From assembly GCA_905477785.1 (NCBI GenBank), contig CAJQGR010000007.1, positions 18,052-82,051 on the forward strand: a stretch of 64,000 nucleotides of DNA, given 5' to 3'. This DNA is from an uncultured Hellea sp. Its GTDB lineage: Bacteria > Pseudomonadota > Alphaproteobacteria > Caulobacterales > Maricaulaceae. Position numbers and translations under genes: made by a program. Of the stretch, positions 43,741 to 52,159 are shown one piece after another. Below the pieces are notes generated by a model, which was given only the letters and a program-made list of their open reading frames with translations, was not told the origin of the DNA and did no database searches. Position 1 is the stretch's first letter; each line of letters opens with the position of its first letter.

Positions 43741-44762
43741 TACATTGCCACCGCAGGATCATTTTCATCCAAACCTACATAAAACTGTCGGAAATATTTA
43801 CGCCATGCCAATATAGGACCATCACCGTCACATAATAATGGTTTAGGTCTATATTTCTTATTATCCCATACTATTAAGTCAACCGATTCAAATCCAGCAG
43901 AATCTTCGCCCTCAGCTTCACCAATTGAATGCTTATACAAGTGATGAGCAATTTCTGCTTCTTTTGAACCTTCAGGATATTTTTTCCAGGTAAACATCAT
44001 TCTAACTCTAGACATTTCTGCATCAGTTGGTGTTGGAGTCGCAAACATCAACATTGATATACCATCCTTATTATGCCTATTAATAGGTATTCCCGGTCCA
44101 TGGCTCTCACCCACAATATATCCATCCATTATATCATAGTGCCAAATATGCCCCTCAGCTTTTGCTTCTACAGATGGTATAATTGGAGCTCCATGAAGAA
44201 ATTTTAGATGAGGCGTATCAACGGAATTTTCACCCATCTCTTGGATACAAGTACCAATGTCCCAATAATGATATTTGACCTCGACATGTCCATCTGGATC
44301 TTCCATTTCTGGAACAACAGGTATTTCCCACATTGGGTCTAAACCTTCAGGATGATACCAAGCCCATATTGCACCATATTTTTCAATAACAGGAAGAGCT
44401 TTTAAAATAGGTTTTTTTCGAGCTATACCTGGCATAACCTTGCCATATGGTATTTTTTTACACCAACCATCATTATTAAATTCCCAATGATGAAATGGAC
44501 AACGAATATTATTTCCTTGTACAGTTCCACCTTTTCCAAGGTGCGCACCCAAATGAGGGCAGAAAGGATCAGTCATACCTACAGAACCATCCTCACCGCG
44601 AAAAAGCACCCACTCTTTTCCAAAAACTTTTTCAGTTTTTATTTCTCCCACTTTTAACTCATGTGAAAAGTGCACATTATACCAACCGTAAGGAATGGGA
44701 AACGGGCAACGTTCCAATTCTTCACCTGTCTGGATATGATCTGAGCTTATAATAGTGTTCAT
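43740..44762 (-). CDS. Rieske non-heme iron oxygenase, KshA-like
   Basis: This is a 340-residue oxygenase with Rieske motif C-x-H-x17-C-x2-H (FCPHLGAH ... IRCPFHHW) near residues 68-92, iron motif ENSVDTPHLKFLHG, and C-terminal GDGPILAWRKYFRQFY, nearly the same as in the oxygenase at 30573. Both look KshA-like, so the island carries two related oxygenases under different apparent regulators. A GGAGA ribosome site precedes the ATG. It lies between the P450 and SDR genes in the TetR-associated operon. The paralogues may prefer CoA-thioester and free steroid substrates, as seen for other KshA isoforms. Confidence 0.85.
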   Translation of the reverse strand: MNTIISSDHIQTGEELERCPFPIPYGWYNVHFSHELKVGEIKTEKVFGKEWVLFRGEDGSVGMTDPFCPHLGAHLGKGGTVQGNNIRCPFHHWEFNNDGWCKKIPYGKVMPGIARKKPILKALPVIEKYGAIWAWYHPEGLDPMWEIPVVPEMEDPDGHVEVKYHYWDIGTCIQEMGENSVDTPHLKFLHGAPIIPSVEAKAEGHIWHYDIMDGYIVGESHGPGIPINRHNKDGISMLMFATPTPTDAEMSRVRMMFTWKKYPEGSKEAEIAHHLYKHSIGEAEGEDSAGFESVDLIVWDNKKYRPKPLLCDGDGPILAWRKYFRQFYVGLDENDPAVAM

Positions 44763-44771
44763 GGTTGTCTC

Positions 44772-46172
44772 CTATTCTTCTAATATTTCAGGAATTAATT
44801 TTTTAGCTGGGTTTCGTTCGGAATTTACAGAAATTGCAAAACTCATCGCTGGGCCTGGCGTTGGCGCAGATTTAGTTTTCAAAACATAATTTGGCGGATC
44901 TAGAGACAAATCAAGCCTATGGAATACTCTTGCGATGATAACACCCATCAGAACTTCAGCCAAATTTTGACCTAAACAACTATGAGGGCCCCGCCCGAAT
45001 GGTGCATAAACCCCAGGTTTCATATGCTCTTTGCGCTCTTCATTAAATCTTTCAGGGTCAAAATCTAAAGGGTTAGGAAAATATTCATCCATAAAGTGAG
45101 GTACTGAAGTTCCAATAAAAATCAATTCATCTTTTGGAATAAGATATCCTTCAAACTCCATATCGTGATTAGTAGTTCTCATTTGAGCTACAGCGATTGG
45201 CCATAAACGCATTGCTTCTTTCAAGCAGCCTTGAATATAACTAAGATTTCTTATATCCATCTCTGTTATAGTATCTTTTGAATATAGGTCATCTGCTTCT
45301 TTCTGCACTTTTTTCAAAACACCAGGTGTTTTTAGTATCCCGTATGTTGCAGCAGCAACAGTATTAGCAACAGTGTCTAACCCAGCAACATAGGGACCAG
45401 TTAATAAAACACTCAGATCTCGAGATTGAACAAATTCAGGGTCATCAATATGTGCCTGATAAACATCACCAAGAAGATTATCAGGGAGCTCACCACTATC
45501 AGCATAAGCCTTAAATTGAGCAATCAACTTCTCACCCAATTCATCAACCCTTTTACTAGCTTTTTTAAATTTTGGGGATTTCAGAAAAAATTTTGGTCGA
45601 ACCCGTGCTACCAAAGTGTTCAAAAGAAAAAGTATATTCGTTCTTATATCTTTGACATATTCTAATGGAGCATCACCACTCATCATCTCGCCAATCATTT
45701 GAACAATCATGTATTGAAAAGCCTCTACCACAGGAATACTTTCTCCCTGTTTCCAATCTCGGGTGATAGACTTATCACCAATATCAGTAAGCATATGATA
45801 TTTTCCAGCAGCAGCCTCTCTCGAAAATCCCTTTCTCATTATTGTTCTCATTTTACGATGCTCTTCTCCGTCAATTTGAGTGAGTGTTTTAGAGGCTCCA
45901 AAATGATCAACAAAGTCTTGCCAAAATTCCTTTGACCGCAGTCCATCTCTACCTTTTTTAGTTGACATTAATTTCGCTGATTCAACTCCAGCAATGACAT
46001 ATTGTTTTCTACCAAAAACATTAACCTGATAAACTGGACCATAATCGCGATAGGCTCTGACAAAAAATGCGGCAGGGTCTTTGGCCATTTCGAATGTACT
46101 TCCGATAAAAGGGATACCTTTGACTAAAGGAATTTTTTTATTTGTAGTTTTTGTATTAGATTTTTCTAACAT
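44772..46172 (-). CDS. Cytochrome P450
   Basis: This 466-residue P450 has the heme-Cys signature FGRGPHSCLGQ near residue 394, the I-helix AGLDTVANT with the acid/alcohol pair, and the K-helix EAMRLWP (ExxR). There is no membrane anchor, so it is soluble and needs a ferredoxin. The adrenodoxin-type ferredoxin at 56225 carries the same TetR operator and is the obvious partner. It overlaps the tetR end by seven bases and precedes the KshA-like gene, so monooxygenation of a sterol side chain or ring is likely. I cannot give a CYP family number. Confidence 0.9.
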   Translation of the reverse strand: MLEKSNTKTTNKKIPLVKGIPFIGSTFEMAKDPAAFFVRAYRDYGPVYQVNVFGRKQYVIAGVESAKLMSTKKGRDGLRSKEFWQDFVDHFGASKTLTQIDGEEHRKMRTIMRKGFSREAAAGKYHMLTDIGDKSITRDWKQGESIPVVEAFQYMIVQMIGEMMSGDAPLEYVKDIRTNILFLLNTLVARVRPKFFLKSPKFKKASKRVDELGEKLIAQFKAYADSGELPDNLLGDVYQAHIDDPEFVQSRDLSVLLTGPYVAGLDTVANTVAAATYGILKTPGVLKKVQKEADDLYSKDTITEMDIRNLSYIQGCLKEAMRLWPIAVAQMRTTNHDMEFEGYLIPKDELIFIGTSVPHFMDEYFPNPLDFDPERFNEERKEHMKPGVYAPFGRGPHSCLGQNLAEVLMGVIIARVFHRLDLSLDPPNYVLKTKSAPTPGPAMSFAISVNSERNPAKKLIPEILEE

Positions 46173-46864
46173 GCACTTATATCGCTTTCATTTTCCCCGC
46201 GTTCCCGAGCAATTGATTTAAATGTTGAAGTTAATAATACTTCCAACTTACTTGTTGGGCTTTGTGTAAATACATTTAAAGCTTCAGCCATATATGGAAA
46301 TTCTTTTTTATTTAATCTTATGAATTGACGTTTTGCTACATCTTCCATAGTTTCATCATTGTATTCGAATTCTCTTTGCCTGGTGACTTCTATTGCCCCA
46401 GCAAATGCTACCATTCCTATTATATTAAATAATTCCATTCCTTTTTTGGGTGTAAATTGTCTTTTAGACATTGAAGCTAAAAATTTTTCAATTAATTGAA
46501 ATTGAACTTCAAATCCGTAATCCGTGTACTGATAGCTATGAATAAAACTTGGGTTTTCAGCTAATAAATTCTGTATTACATACACATAATCTCTTGATAA
46601 CCTTGACCAATGCTGACCATCATCAATTGGTAAAGGAACATCTGATAGAGAATAGACTGCAGCAGCTCGCATTAAACTTTTGCGACTATCGAAATATTGG
46701 TATAATGTTGCAGTTCCAACATTTAAATGACTGGCAAGACGCTTCATGGTTAGACCCTCAAGACCAAGATCTACAGCACTTTCTAAAATTTCTTCATGGG
46801 AAAGTAAGCGAGGGCGACCATAAGTTGTTTCTTTTGTTTCTTTTCTAGTTATAAATGACTTCAT
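46166..46864 (-). CDS. TetR/AcrR family transcriptional regulator
   Basis: This is a 232-residue TetR regulator when begun at MKSFITRKETKE. The track start, eleven codons upstream, would place the first codons inside a perfect operator-like dyad. GGAAAG, at the dyad edge, is well placed for the inner ATG. The N-terminal HTH covers about residues 20-65 (EEILESAVDLGLEGLTMKRLASHLNVGTATLYQYF); the remainder is the ligand domain. It is probably an autorepressor and heads the operon with the P450, Rieske, SDR and propeller genes. The second operator at 56164 extends its predicted regulon. The inducer is unknown, likely a pathway intermediate or CoA ester. Confidence 0.9.
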   Translation of the reverse strand: MKSFITRKETKETTYGRPRLLSHEEILESAVDLGLEGLTMKRLASHLNVGTATLYQYFDSRKSLMRAAAVYSLSDVPLPIDDGQHWSRLSRDYVYVIQNLLAENPSFIHSYQYTDYGFEVQFQLIEKFLASMSKRQFTPKKGMELFNIIGMVAFAGAIEVTRQREFEYNDETMEDVAKRQFIRLNKKEFPYMAEALNVFTQSPTSKLEVLLTSTFKSIARERGENESDISAC

Positions 46865-46873
46865 ATATGACTT

Positions 46874-46890
46874 TCCGAACGCTGTTCGGA
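46874..46890. promoter_or_regulatory. TetR operator O1 (perfect dyad)
   Basis: The sequence TCCGAAC-GCT-GTTCGGA is a perfect 7-bp inverted repeat lying between tetR and the divergent crotonase gene at 46918. It ends ten bases before the preferred tetR ATG. The core and left flank, TTTCCGAACGCTGTTCG, recur exactly at 56162-56178. Position next to its regulator gene and the dyad length fit a TetR dimer site. Binding is inferred. Confidence 0.82.
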
Positions 46891-46917
46891 TATTCACTTA
46901 TGTAAACGGATGAGTCA

Positions 46918-47886
46918 ATGAAAAAGCCACTAAGTTTTATAGAGTTCTCAAATTTAATTGCTAATAAACCCCATTTAGATAATTTTGGACCAAATTCAAA
47001 CAATCCTTATTTGGCATTTAACCTAAGTGGTTCCGATGATAGCCTAACTGATTGGATACGAAATTCACCATGTCCTATAATTGGTATAGGTGAAGGAAAA
47101 TTAAAATCTGAATGTGATTTAGCAATCAACAACATGAAAGATTTACCTCAGATATCAAAGAATATTATTGAGCACCCCGTGACATCAATGGTATTGATTC
47201 AGCTTTTACGAGCAACAGAAAAATTATCTATGCAAAACTCTCTTATCGTTGAAAGTTTTGCATTTAGTACCGTTCAAAAAGGAATGGAATTTAAAAACTG
47301 GCTCTTAAAAAAAAATGAGGTAGATTTACCAGTATCCAAATCACCAGACTTATTAATAAATTTAGAAAATAATATTCTCTCAATAATACTTAATCGTGCA
47401 GACACTAAGAATGCGATAACCTGTAAAATGAGAGACGAACTTAATGAAATTCTTGAAATGGCGATTATCGATACTAATATCTCAAGAATTTCATTAAGCG
47501 CAAATGGAAGAATATTCTCAACAGGAGGGGCCGTGCAAGAATTTGGTTTAGTCACAGATCCAGCTTCTGCACATTGGATAAGAAGTATTAGTCTACCAGC
47601 AAAAAAGTTAATACAGCTTCAAGATAAATTATGCGTAAATATAAATGGTGGGGCTGTAGGGGCAGCAATTGAGATGGCAGCTTTTAGTAAAAAAATAGTT
47701 GCTTCACAAAATTCTTGGTTTCAACTACCTGAATTAAAATATGGGTTAATTCCTGGTGCAGGCGGAACTGTTAGCATCCCCAGAAGAATTGGGCGTCAAA
47801 AAACAGCTTACATGGCTATTACAGCAAAAAAGGTAAGTGCTAAAAAAGCTTTGGAATGGGGCTTAATTGATGCGATTGAACACTAA
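46918..47886 (+). CDS. Enoyl-CoA hydratase/isomerase family protein with N-terminal extension
   Basis: This is a 322-residue crotonase-fold protein. The catalytic domain occupies about residues 130-322, with GRIFSTGGAVQEFG, GAVGAAIEMAAFSK (first Glu), FQLPELKYGLIPGAGG (second Glu) and the C-terminal helices. The preceding 130 residues are not a normal crotonase start; they contain a possible decayed crotonase half, but I cannot prove it. It is transcribed divergently from tetR and begins 28 bases after operator O1, so it should be co-regulated. Its 3' end overlaps the convergent amidohydrolase gene by 24 bases. It is a probable hydratase acting on a CoA thioester of the module. Confidence 0.8.
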   Translation: MKKPLSFIEFSNLIANKPHLDNFGPNSNNPYLAFNLSGSDDSLTDWIRNSPCPIIGIGEGKLKSECDLAINNMKDLPQISKNIIEHPVTSMVLIQLLRATEKLSMQNSLIVESFAFSTVQKGMEFKNWLLKKNEVDLPVSKSPDLLINLENNILSIILNRADTKNAITCKMRDELNEILEMAIIDTNISRISLSANGRIFSTGGAVQEFGLVTDPASAHWIRSISLPAKKLIQLQDKLCVNINGGAVGAAIEMAAFSKKIVASQNSWFQLPELKYGLIPGAGGTVSIPRRIGRQKTAYMAITAKKVSAKKALEWGLIDAIEH

Positions 47887-49155
47887 TCTACCATCTATCC
47901 AAGTGCCTCGTGGTCTTATATCATTGAGTTTCAATCGTGCATCAGACCAAGGCATATTAAGAAGACATAGATCAGCAATCTCTCCCTCTTTAACCTCTCT
48001 TGCAACACCTCCAGCATTGTAAGACGGTTTTAGATAAAGAGACAAAGCCTCCTCAGGGGATAAAGATTCATCCTCAAAACCTGCTGGACGATTTACAGCA
48101 CTTTCCATAGCAAACCAAGGATTCGAGTTACCAAAGGGGGCGTCACTACCTGCTGCAAGCCTCACGCCAGAATTAATGAATGATTTTAAACGCCATAAGT
48201 TTTTTTGTTCAAACTCTTCAACATCTTTTATGTAAGAGCCTACCCTTTCAGCCATAAAATTTGGTTGAGTAACAACAATAAGATTCAATCGTTTTATCCA
48301 ATTTATTAAAAAACTATCAGTTATAGCTGCATGCTCAATTCTATCTCCATTTACTGCACCGGCTTCATCTAATGCTGCTAAAATCAGCATTAATTCTGAT
48401 CTGGTAACACAATGGGCAGCAATATTTCTTCCGTTTTTATGTGCTAACTTAATCTCATTAGTTATTATTTCCAAACTAGGAAGATCAGGTTCATGGTAGT
48501 GAATCTTTAAATATTGGGACTTAGTAGAATTTAAATCAGACTTTCCCATTATATCTATTTTTAATGGTTTGATCTTATCAATGTAATTTTGATATTCTTC
48601 AACTCCATTACTTGGAGTTACCTCAGTGACACCCGTAACTCCATAAGAAAAAAGTAGTTTCATGAGAGGTTTTAAATTTGGAAATTCTGATCCAAATCGA
48701 ATTGAATTATCATCATCAAACAAGCGACCATTAGAATCTATATTATTACCAACTATATTTAAGGCGAGACTATTCAAAATCCATAGCCTACCGCTTCTAT
48801 GTTGAATTCTAACTGGACGTCTTGGGCCATTTTTATCCAGCCACCGTCTGTCTATTTCGCCCGCTACACTATGATGGTAACCTATCCCACGAATCCACCC
48901 TTTACCGGGCTGATTTATTCTTTTTATTAATTCATTTTCATTTGAAACATCAGGTGGACCGCAGATAACGGAATTAATGGCCGCCGCAGTTGAATTTAAA
49001 TGGATATGATGATCATGTAATCCAGGTATTAAAGCGTTACCCTTTGCATCATAATAATTATCTCCAAAGATGTTTTTATCAATTTTAGCAATACGGCCTT
49101 TATCTAAAAATATATCTTTGATTTTTCCATTTATTTCAGCATTCTTAATTATCAT
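47863..49155 (-). CDS. Amidohydrolase family protein
   Basis: This is a 430-residue metal-dependent amidohydrolase. The N-terminal small beta domain is followed by PGLHDHHIHL with the HxH metal pair, later AAHCVTRSE and GDRIEHAAI with further His ligands, and AAGSDAPFG with the Asp. It resembles the AepA/YtcJ (amidohydrolase 3) group. The track starts at a TTG two codons earlier; the ATG at 49155 overlaps the CoA-transferase stop as ATGA, so I prefer it. It is the last gene of the seven-gene operon reading from 56124. A lactone or cyclic-amide hydrolysis role is possible. Confidence 0.82.
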   Translation of the reverse strand: MIIKNAEINGKIKDIFLDKGRIAKIDKNIFGDNYYDAKGNALIPGLHDHHIHLNSTAAAINSVICGPPDVSNENELIKRINQPGKGWIRGIGYHHSVAGEIDRRWLDKNGPRRPVRIQHRSGRLWILNSLALNIVGNNIDSNGRLFDDDNSIRFGSEFPNLKPLMKLLFSYGVTGVTEVTPSNGVEEYQNYIDKIKPLKIDIMGKSDLNSTKSQYLKIHYHEPDLPSLEIITNEIKLAHKNGRNIAAHCVTRSELMLILAALDEAGAVNGDRIEHAAITDSFLINWIKRLNLIVVTQPNFMAERVGSYIKDVEEFEQKNLWRLKSFINSGVRLAAGSDAPFGNSNPWFAMESAVNRPAGFEDESLSPEEALSLYLKPSYNAGGVAREVKEGEIADLCLLNMPWSDARLKLNDIRPRGTWIDGRLVFNRIN

Positions 49156-50411
49156 AACCAAACCGAATTATCGGCCCCCAAACCTCGCGCATGACCTGAT
49201 ATATCCCTCATTTCATAAAGAGGAATACTATCATCACCTGAAATACTACTCCATTCTTGTAATATCTCATCTTTAATTAAATCAAGTTCGCCCATAGCGT
49301 GACGCAGAACATCACACATATTTATGTCAATTATTCCTCCTTTACCTTTATATAAACTTGCCTGTATTAACAAAGCTAAATGTATTCCGTTCACCGGGTC
49401 AGCTATAGCATCGCCTACAAAGCTAGGGTAGCCATAAAGATTTTCCATAATTCCTGACAAGCCCGCAGAAACACCAATATCATCACCATAACCGATACGG
49501 TTCTGGTCTCTCGAATAGGCAGTCAATCGAAGCCAAATCTTACCTGGCTTTTTTGTTACAAATTCTACTGCCGATATTTCAAGCTGCTTAAAAGCCCTAG
49601 GGCGAGAGGCTTCAATTATTACATCTGCTTGATGCATTAAGAACTTTAATTTTTCTAATCCTTCCTTGGTATGAAAATCCAGAGCAACACAATCTTTATT
49701 TTCATTTAATAAACTATAAAATTTTCTATTTCCAAACCGCAAACCATCTGGTCTATCAGGACTTTCTACTTTAATTACTCGCGCACCTGTCAATCCTAAT
49801 AAACTGGAGCCCAAAGGACCTGCCCATAAAGATGAAAGATCAAGTATAAGAGGTTTTTTTATATTTGCCTTACTGTACTCTTTAAAGGAAAACCATCTCT
49901 TTGGCTTATTTGGTATACTAACTTTACCTACAGCTAAACCCATATCTATTGCTCGGGATAATAAATGATTAGTACTCAGTTTTTTAGCAATACTCTTTAA
50001 ATCAGCCCAGTTCGAAACATCAGCCTCAAGCCATGCTGGTATTAGATCCCAATCACTATCACGAACAAGGTTTAACGCTATACAGCCATCATCGGTATCT
50101 ATTAATCGCCCTTTGCCTCCAGCAGTTTTTCTTTTTTTAGACTTTAATCCCATTATTCTGGCTCGCTCCCCTAGAAGCTGGCTTCCACATATCGGTAACT
50201 TACTAATATTTTGCGAAATTGCTTTCAAAGCTAATAAGGCGCCATCCGCATGACTAGCGAGCGGGACTGGTATCATTTGACTACTTATATCTAAAAGTCC
50301 TGAGCGTCGATAAGCTAAAGCCGGGTGATCACTTTGCTTCAATATAACTTTCTTAATGCCTAAATCGGATAGTAATTGATTTGCGTAATTTTGTGCGTGA
50401 TTAGTCAGCAA
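49152..50411 (-). CDS. CaiB/BaiF family III CoA-transferase (TTG start)
   Basis: This is a 419-residue family III CoA-transferase. LILDLSSLWAGPLGSSLLGLTGARVIKVESPDRPDG is the typical nucleotide/CoA loop, here starting near residue 190 rather than the N-terminus. About 180 preceding residues form an extra, less conserved domain. The Asp segment GDAIADPVNGIH matches the catalytic region. The only suitable start is TTG, with AAGAGA upstream, overlapping the ligase end. Relatives such as BaiF move CoA between bile acids. It lies between the AMP-ligase and the amidohydrolase genes and is probably controlled by operator O2. Confidence 0.82.
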   Translation of the reverse strand: MLTNHAQNYANQLLSDLGIKKVILKQSDHPALAYRRSGLLDISSQMIPVPLASHADGALLALKAISQNISKLPICGSQLLGERARIMGLKSKKRKTAGGKGRLIDTDDGCIALNLVRDSDWDLIPAWLEADVSNWADLKSIAKKLSTNHLLSRAIDMGLAVGKVSIPNKPKRWFSFKEYSKANIKKPLILDLSSLWAGPLGSSLLGLTGARVIKVESPDRPDGLRFGNRKFYSLLNENKDCVALDFHTKEGLEKLKFLMHQADVIIEASRPRAFKQLEISAVEFVTKKPGKIWLRLTAYSRDQNRIGYGDDIGVSAGLSGIMENLYGYPSFVGDAIADPVNGIHLALLIQASLYKGKGGIIDINMCDVLRHAMGELDLIKDEILQEWSSISGDDSIPLYEMRDISGHARGLGADNSVWL

Positions 50412-51852
50412 AATTATCTCTTATTACCCGCCTCAATAATTTACCCGTCTCATTATAGGGCAACTCATCCATATACTTGATAATTGATGGAACACGTGAT
50501 GACCTTAATTTCCGTTTTATCAATTCAATTATCTCACGATCATTTATATGACATTTAGCTACGATTACTAAACCTACCGCCTCTCCCCATTCTGTATCCT
50601 TTACTGCAACTGCTGCAACATCTTCGACCATCGGATGAGCTCTTACAACATCTTCAATTTCTCCCGGTGATATATTTTCTCCACCTCTAACAATAATGTC
50701 ATCAGCACGCCCATCGATAAAGAGATACCCGTCGTTATCAAGGAAACCGCGATCTTTGGTAGGAAACCACCCCTCACTGTCCAACTTTGAACCGATACCC
50801 TTATATTCACCACTTACTTGCTCTCCTCTAACCCAAACATTTCCTAATTCTTCAGATAAACAAATTTTCCCTTCATCGTCTTTAATAATGAGTTCAATCG
50901 AAGGAATAGGCCTTCCAACTGAAGACAGCCTACGTTTTATTAAAATATCACTACTGTTGAATGCAGACCTATGATCCTCAGGGCCTAGCATGCAAATTGT
51001 AGCACTCGTTTCAGTTAAACCGTAAGCATTGGTAAAGTTTACATTAGGCAATAACTTCATAGCACGCTCTATAACTGATCTAGGCATCTTACCCCCACCA
51101 TAAGCTACATTTTTTAAAGATGGTAAACTTAGATCCTCACTGTATTGTTCAACGATTCTTTTGAGCATTGTTGGCACCAAAAAAGCATTAGTTATTTTTT
51201 CTTGTATTACTAATTCTGTCCAAGCTTGGGCCGAAAAATTTGGAAGTTGAACTATTTTTCTACCCGAATAACTTGATGATAGAACAGCGGCTATACCGGC
51301 TATATGATATGGCGGGACAGATAATAATACAGATTCTTCTTCTTCTGCACTCATAAATTCAACTGTACCCAAAATATAAGCCATAAGATTTTTATGCTTC
51401 AAAACTGCAGATTTGGGTTCGCCAGTGGTGCCACTAGTGAATAGTTCTACAGCTACTGCTTCATCATCACTATGATAACCAATTTCTATTATATCATCGA
51501 ATGTTAACGTATTAGTACCGATAGTTCTAATGCCTTCAACCATGATGTCTTCGTCAGTAAAAAGAATTGCTGGTGATATCCTCTTCAGCTGCATATTTAA
51601 CTGCTCTTTAGACAAGCGGTAATTTAATGGTACAAACTCAACACCAGCTATGGCAGCACCAAATAAGGCGGCTGGCATTAAAAGATTGTTTTCTGATAGA
51701 AAACCTATTTTTTCTTTATTTTTAACAAGTGAAGCTACAGATTTACTCATATTATTCAACTCTGAGAATGTAATTGAATAATCATTTAATTTTACAGCTT
51801 CTCGTTCCCCCATAGCTTCTACAGCCATCTGTAATATCAAGTATATATTCAT
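50401..51852 (-). CDS. Acyl-CoA synthetase (AMP-binding)
   Basis: This 483-residue ligase is the shortest of the four in the window. It carries FTSGTTGEPKSAVLKHKN, NAYGLTETSATIC, RGFLDNDGYLFIDGRADDI, GGENISPGEIE and YNETGKLLRRVI with the catalytic lysine. The domain order is complete despite the length. It directly follows the 105-residue small protein and overlaps the CoA-transferase gene. Its place next to an Ltp2/DUF35 pair suggests activation of a steroid side-chain carboxylate, or CoA recapture. The precise acid is unknown. Confidence 0.86.
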   Translation of the reverse strand: MNIYLILQMAVEAMGEREAVKLNDYSITFSELNNMSKSVASLVKNKEKIGFLSENNLLMPAALFGAAIAGVEFVPLNYRLSKEQLNMQLKRISPAILFTDEDIMVEGIRTIGTNTLTFDDIIEIGYHSDDEAVAVELFTSGTTGEPKSAVLKHKNLMAYILGTVEFMSAEEEESVLLSVPPYHIAGIAAVLSSSYSGRKIVQLPNFSAQAWTELVIQEKITNAFLVPTMLKRIVEQYSEDLSLPSLKNVAYGGGKMPRSVIERAMKLLPNVNFTNAYGLTETSATICMLGPEDHRSAFNSSDILIKRRLSSVGRPIPSIELIIKDDEGKICLSEELGNVWVRGEQVSGEYKGIGSKLDSEGWFPTKDRGFLDNDGYLFIDGRADDIIVRGGENISPGEIEDVVRAHPMVEDVAAVAVKDTEWGEAVGLVIVAKCHINDREIIELIKRKLRSSRVPSIIKYMDELPYNETGKLLRRVIRDNFAD

Positions 51853-52158
51853 TTAATCAGAACTTGGTAATTTTTTAGCTGCTTTAATACCTATTTTATA
51901 ACCACTAATAGATATGGAGCCTTCACCTCCGCGAGTACAAAGAAATTCCATTGTTTCGGACTCATCAGTATACCTTTTACCCACCAAAGTTCCATTATTT
52001 TCTCCTTGAAGTTCTTTCAAAGCAACAGGGTCACCAACCTCCATAGGAGACCCACCGCAAAATATTTCGAGTTCTACAGCCGGAATCCTTAAGACCATTA
52101 TTTGTGTCTTACACACTCTACTTGATAGTTTAACACCTGGTTTATAAATTTGCGCCAT
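51853..52158 (-). CDS. Small conserved-looking protein of unknown function
   Basis: This is about 101 residues from MAQIYKPGVKL; the track adds four residues from an earlier start. It contains VLRIPAVELEIFCGGSPM, GTLVGKRYTDESETMEFLCTRGGEGS and ends in KLPSSD. I recall similar small proteins beside acyl-CoA ligases in other steroid or terpene degraders but cannot name a family. No signal or membrane segment is visible; alternating hydrophobics suggest a compact beta fold. It is sandwiched with no gap between the ligase gene and the Ltp2-like gene, so it is real and co-expressed. A ligand-binding or enzyme-partner role is a guess. Confidence 0.7.
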   Translation of the reverse strand: MAQIYKPGVKLSSRVCKTQIMVLRIPAVELEIFCGGSPMEVGDPVALKELQGENNGTLVGKRYTDESETMEFLCTRGGEGSISISGYKIGIKAAKKLPSSD

Positions 52159-52159
52159 G

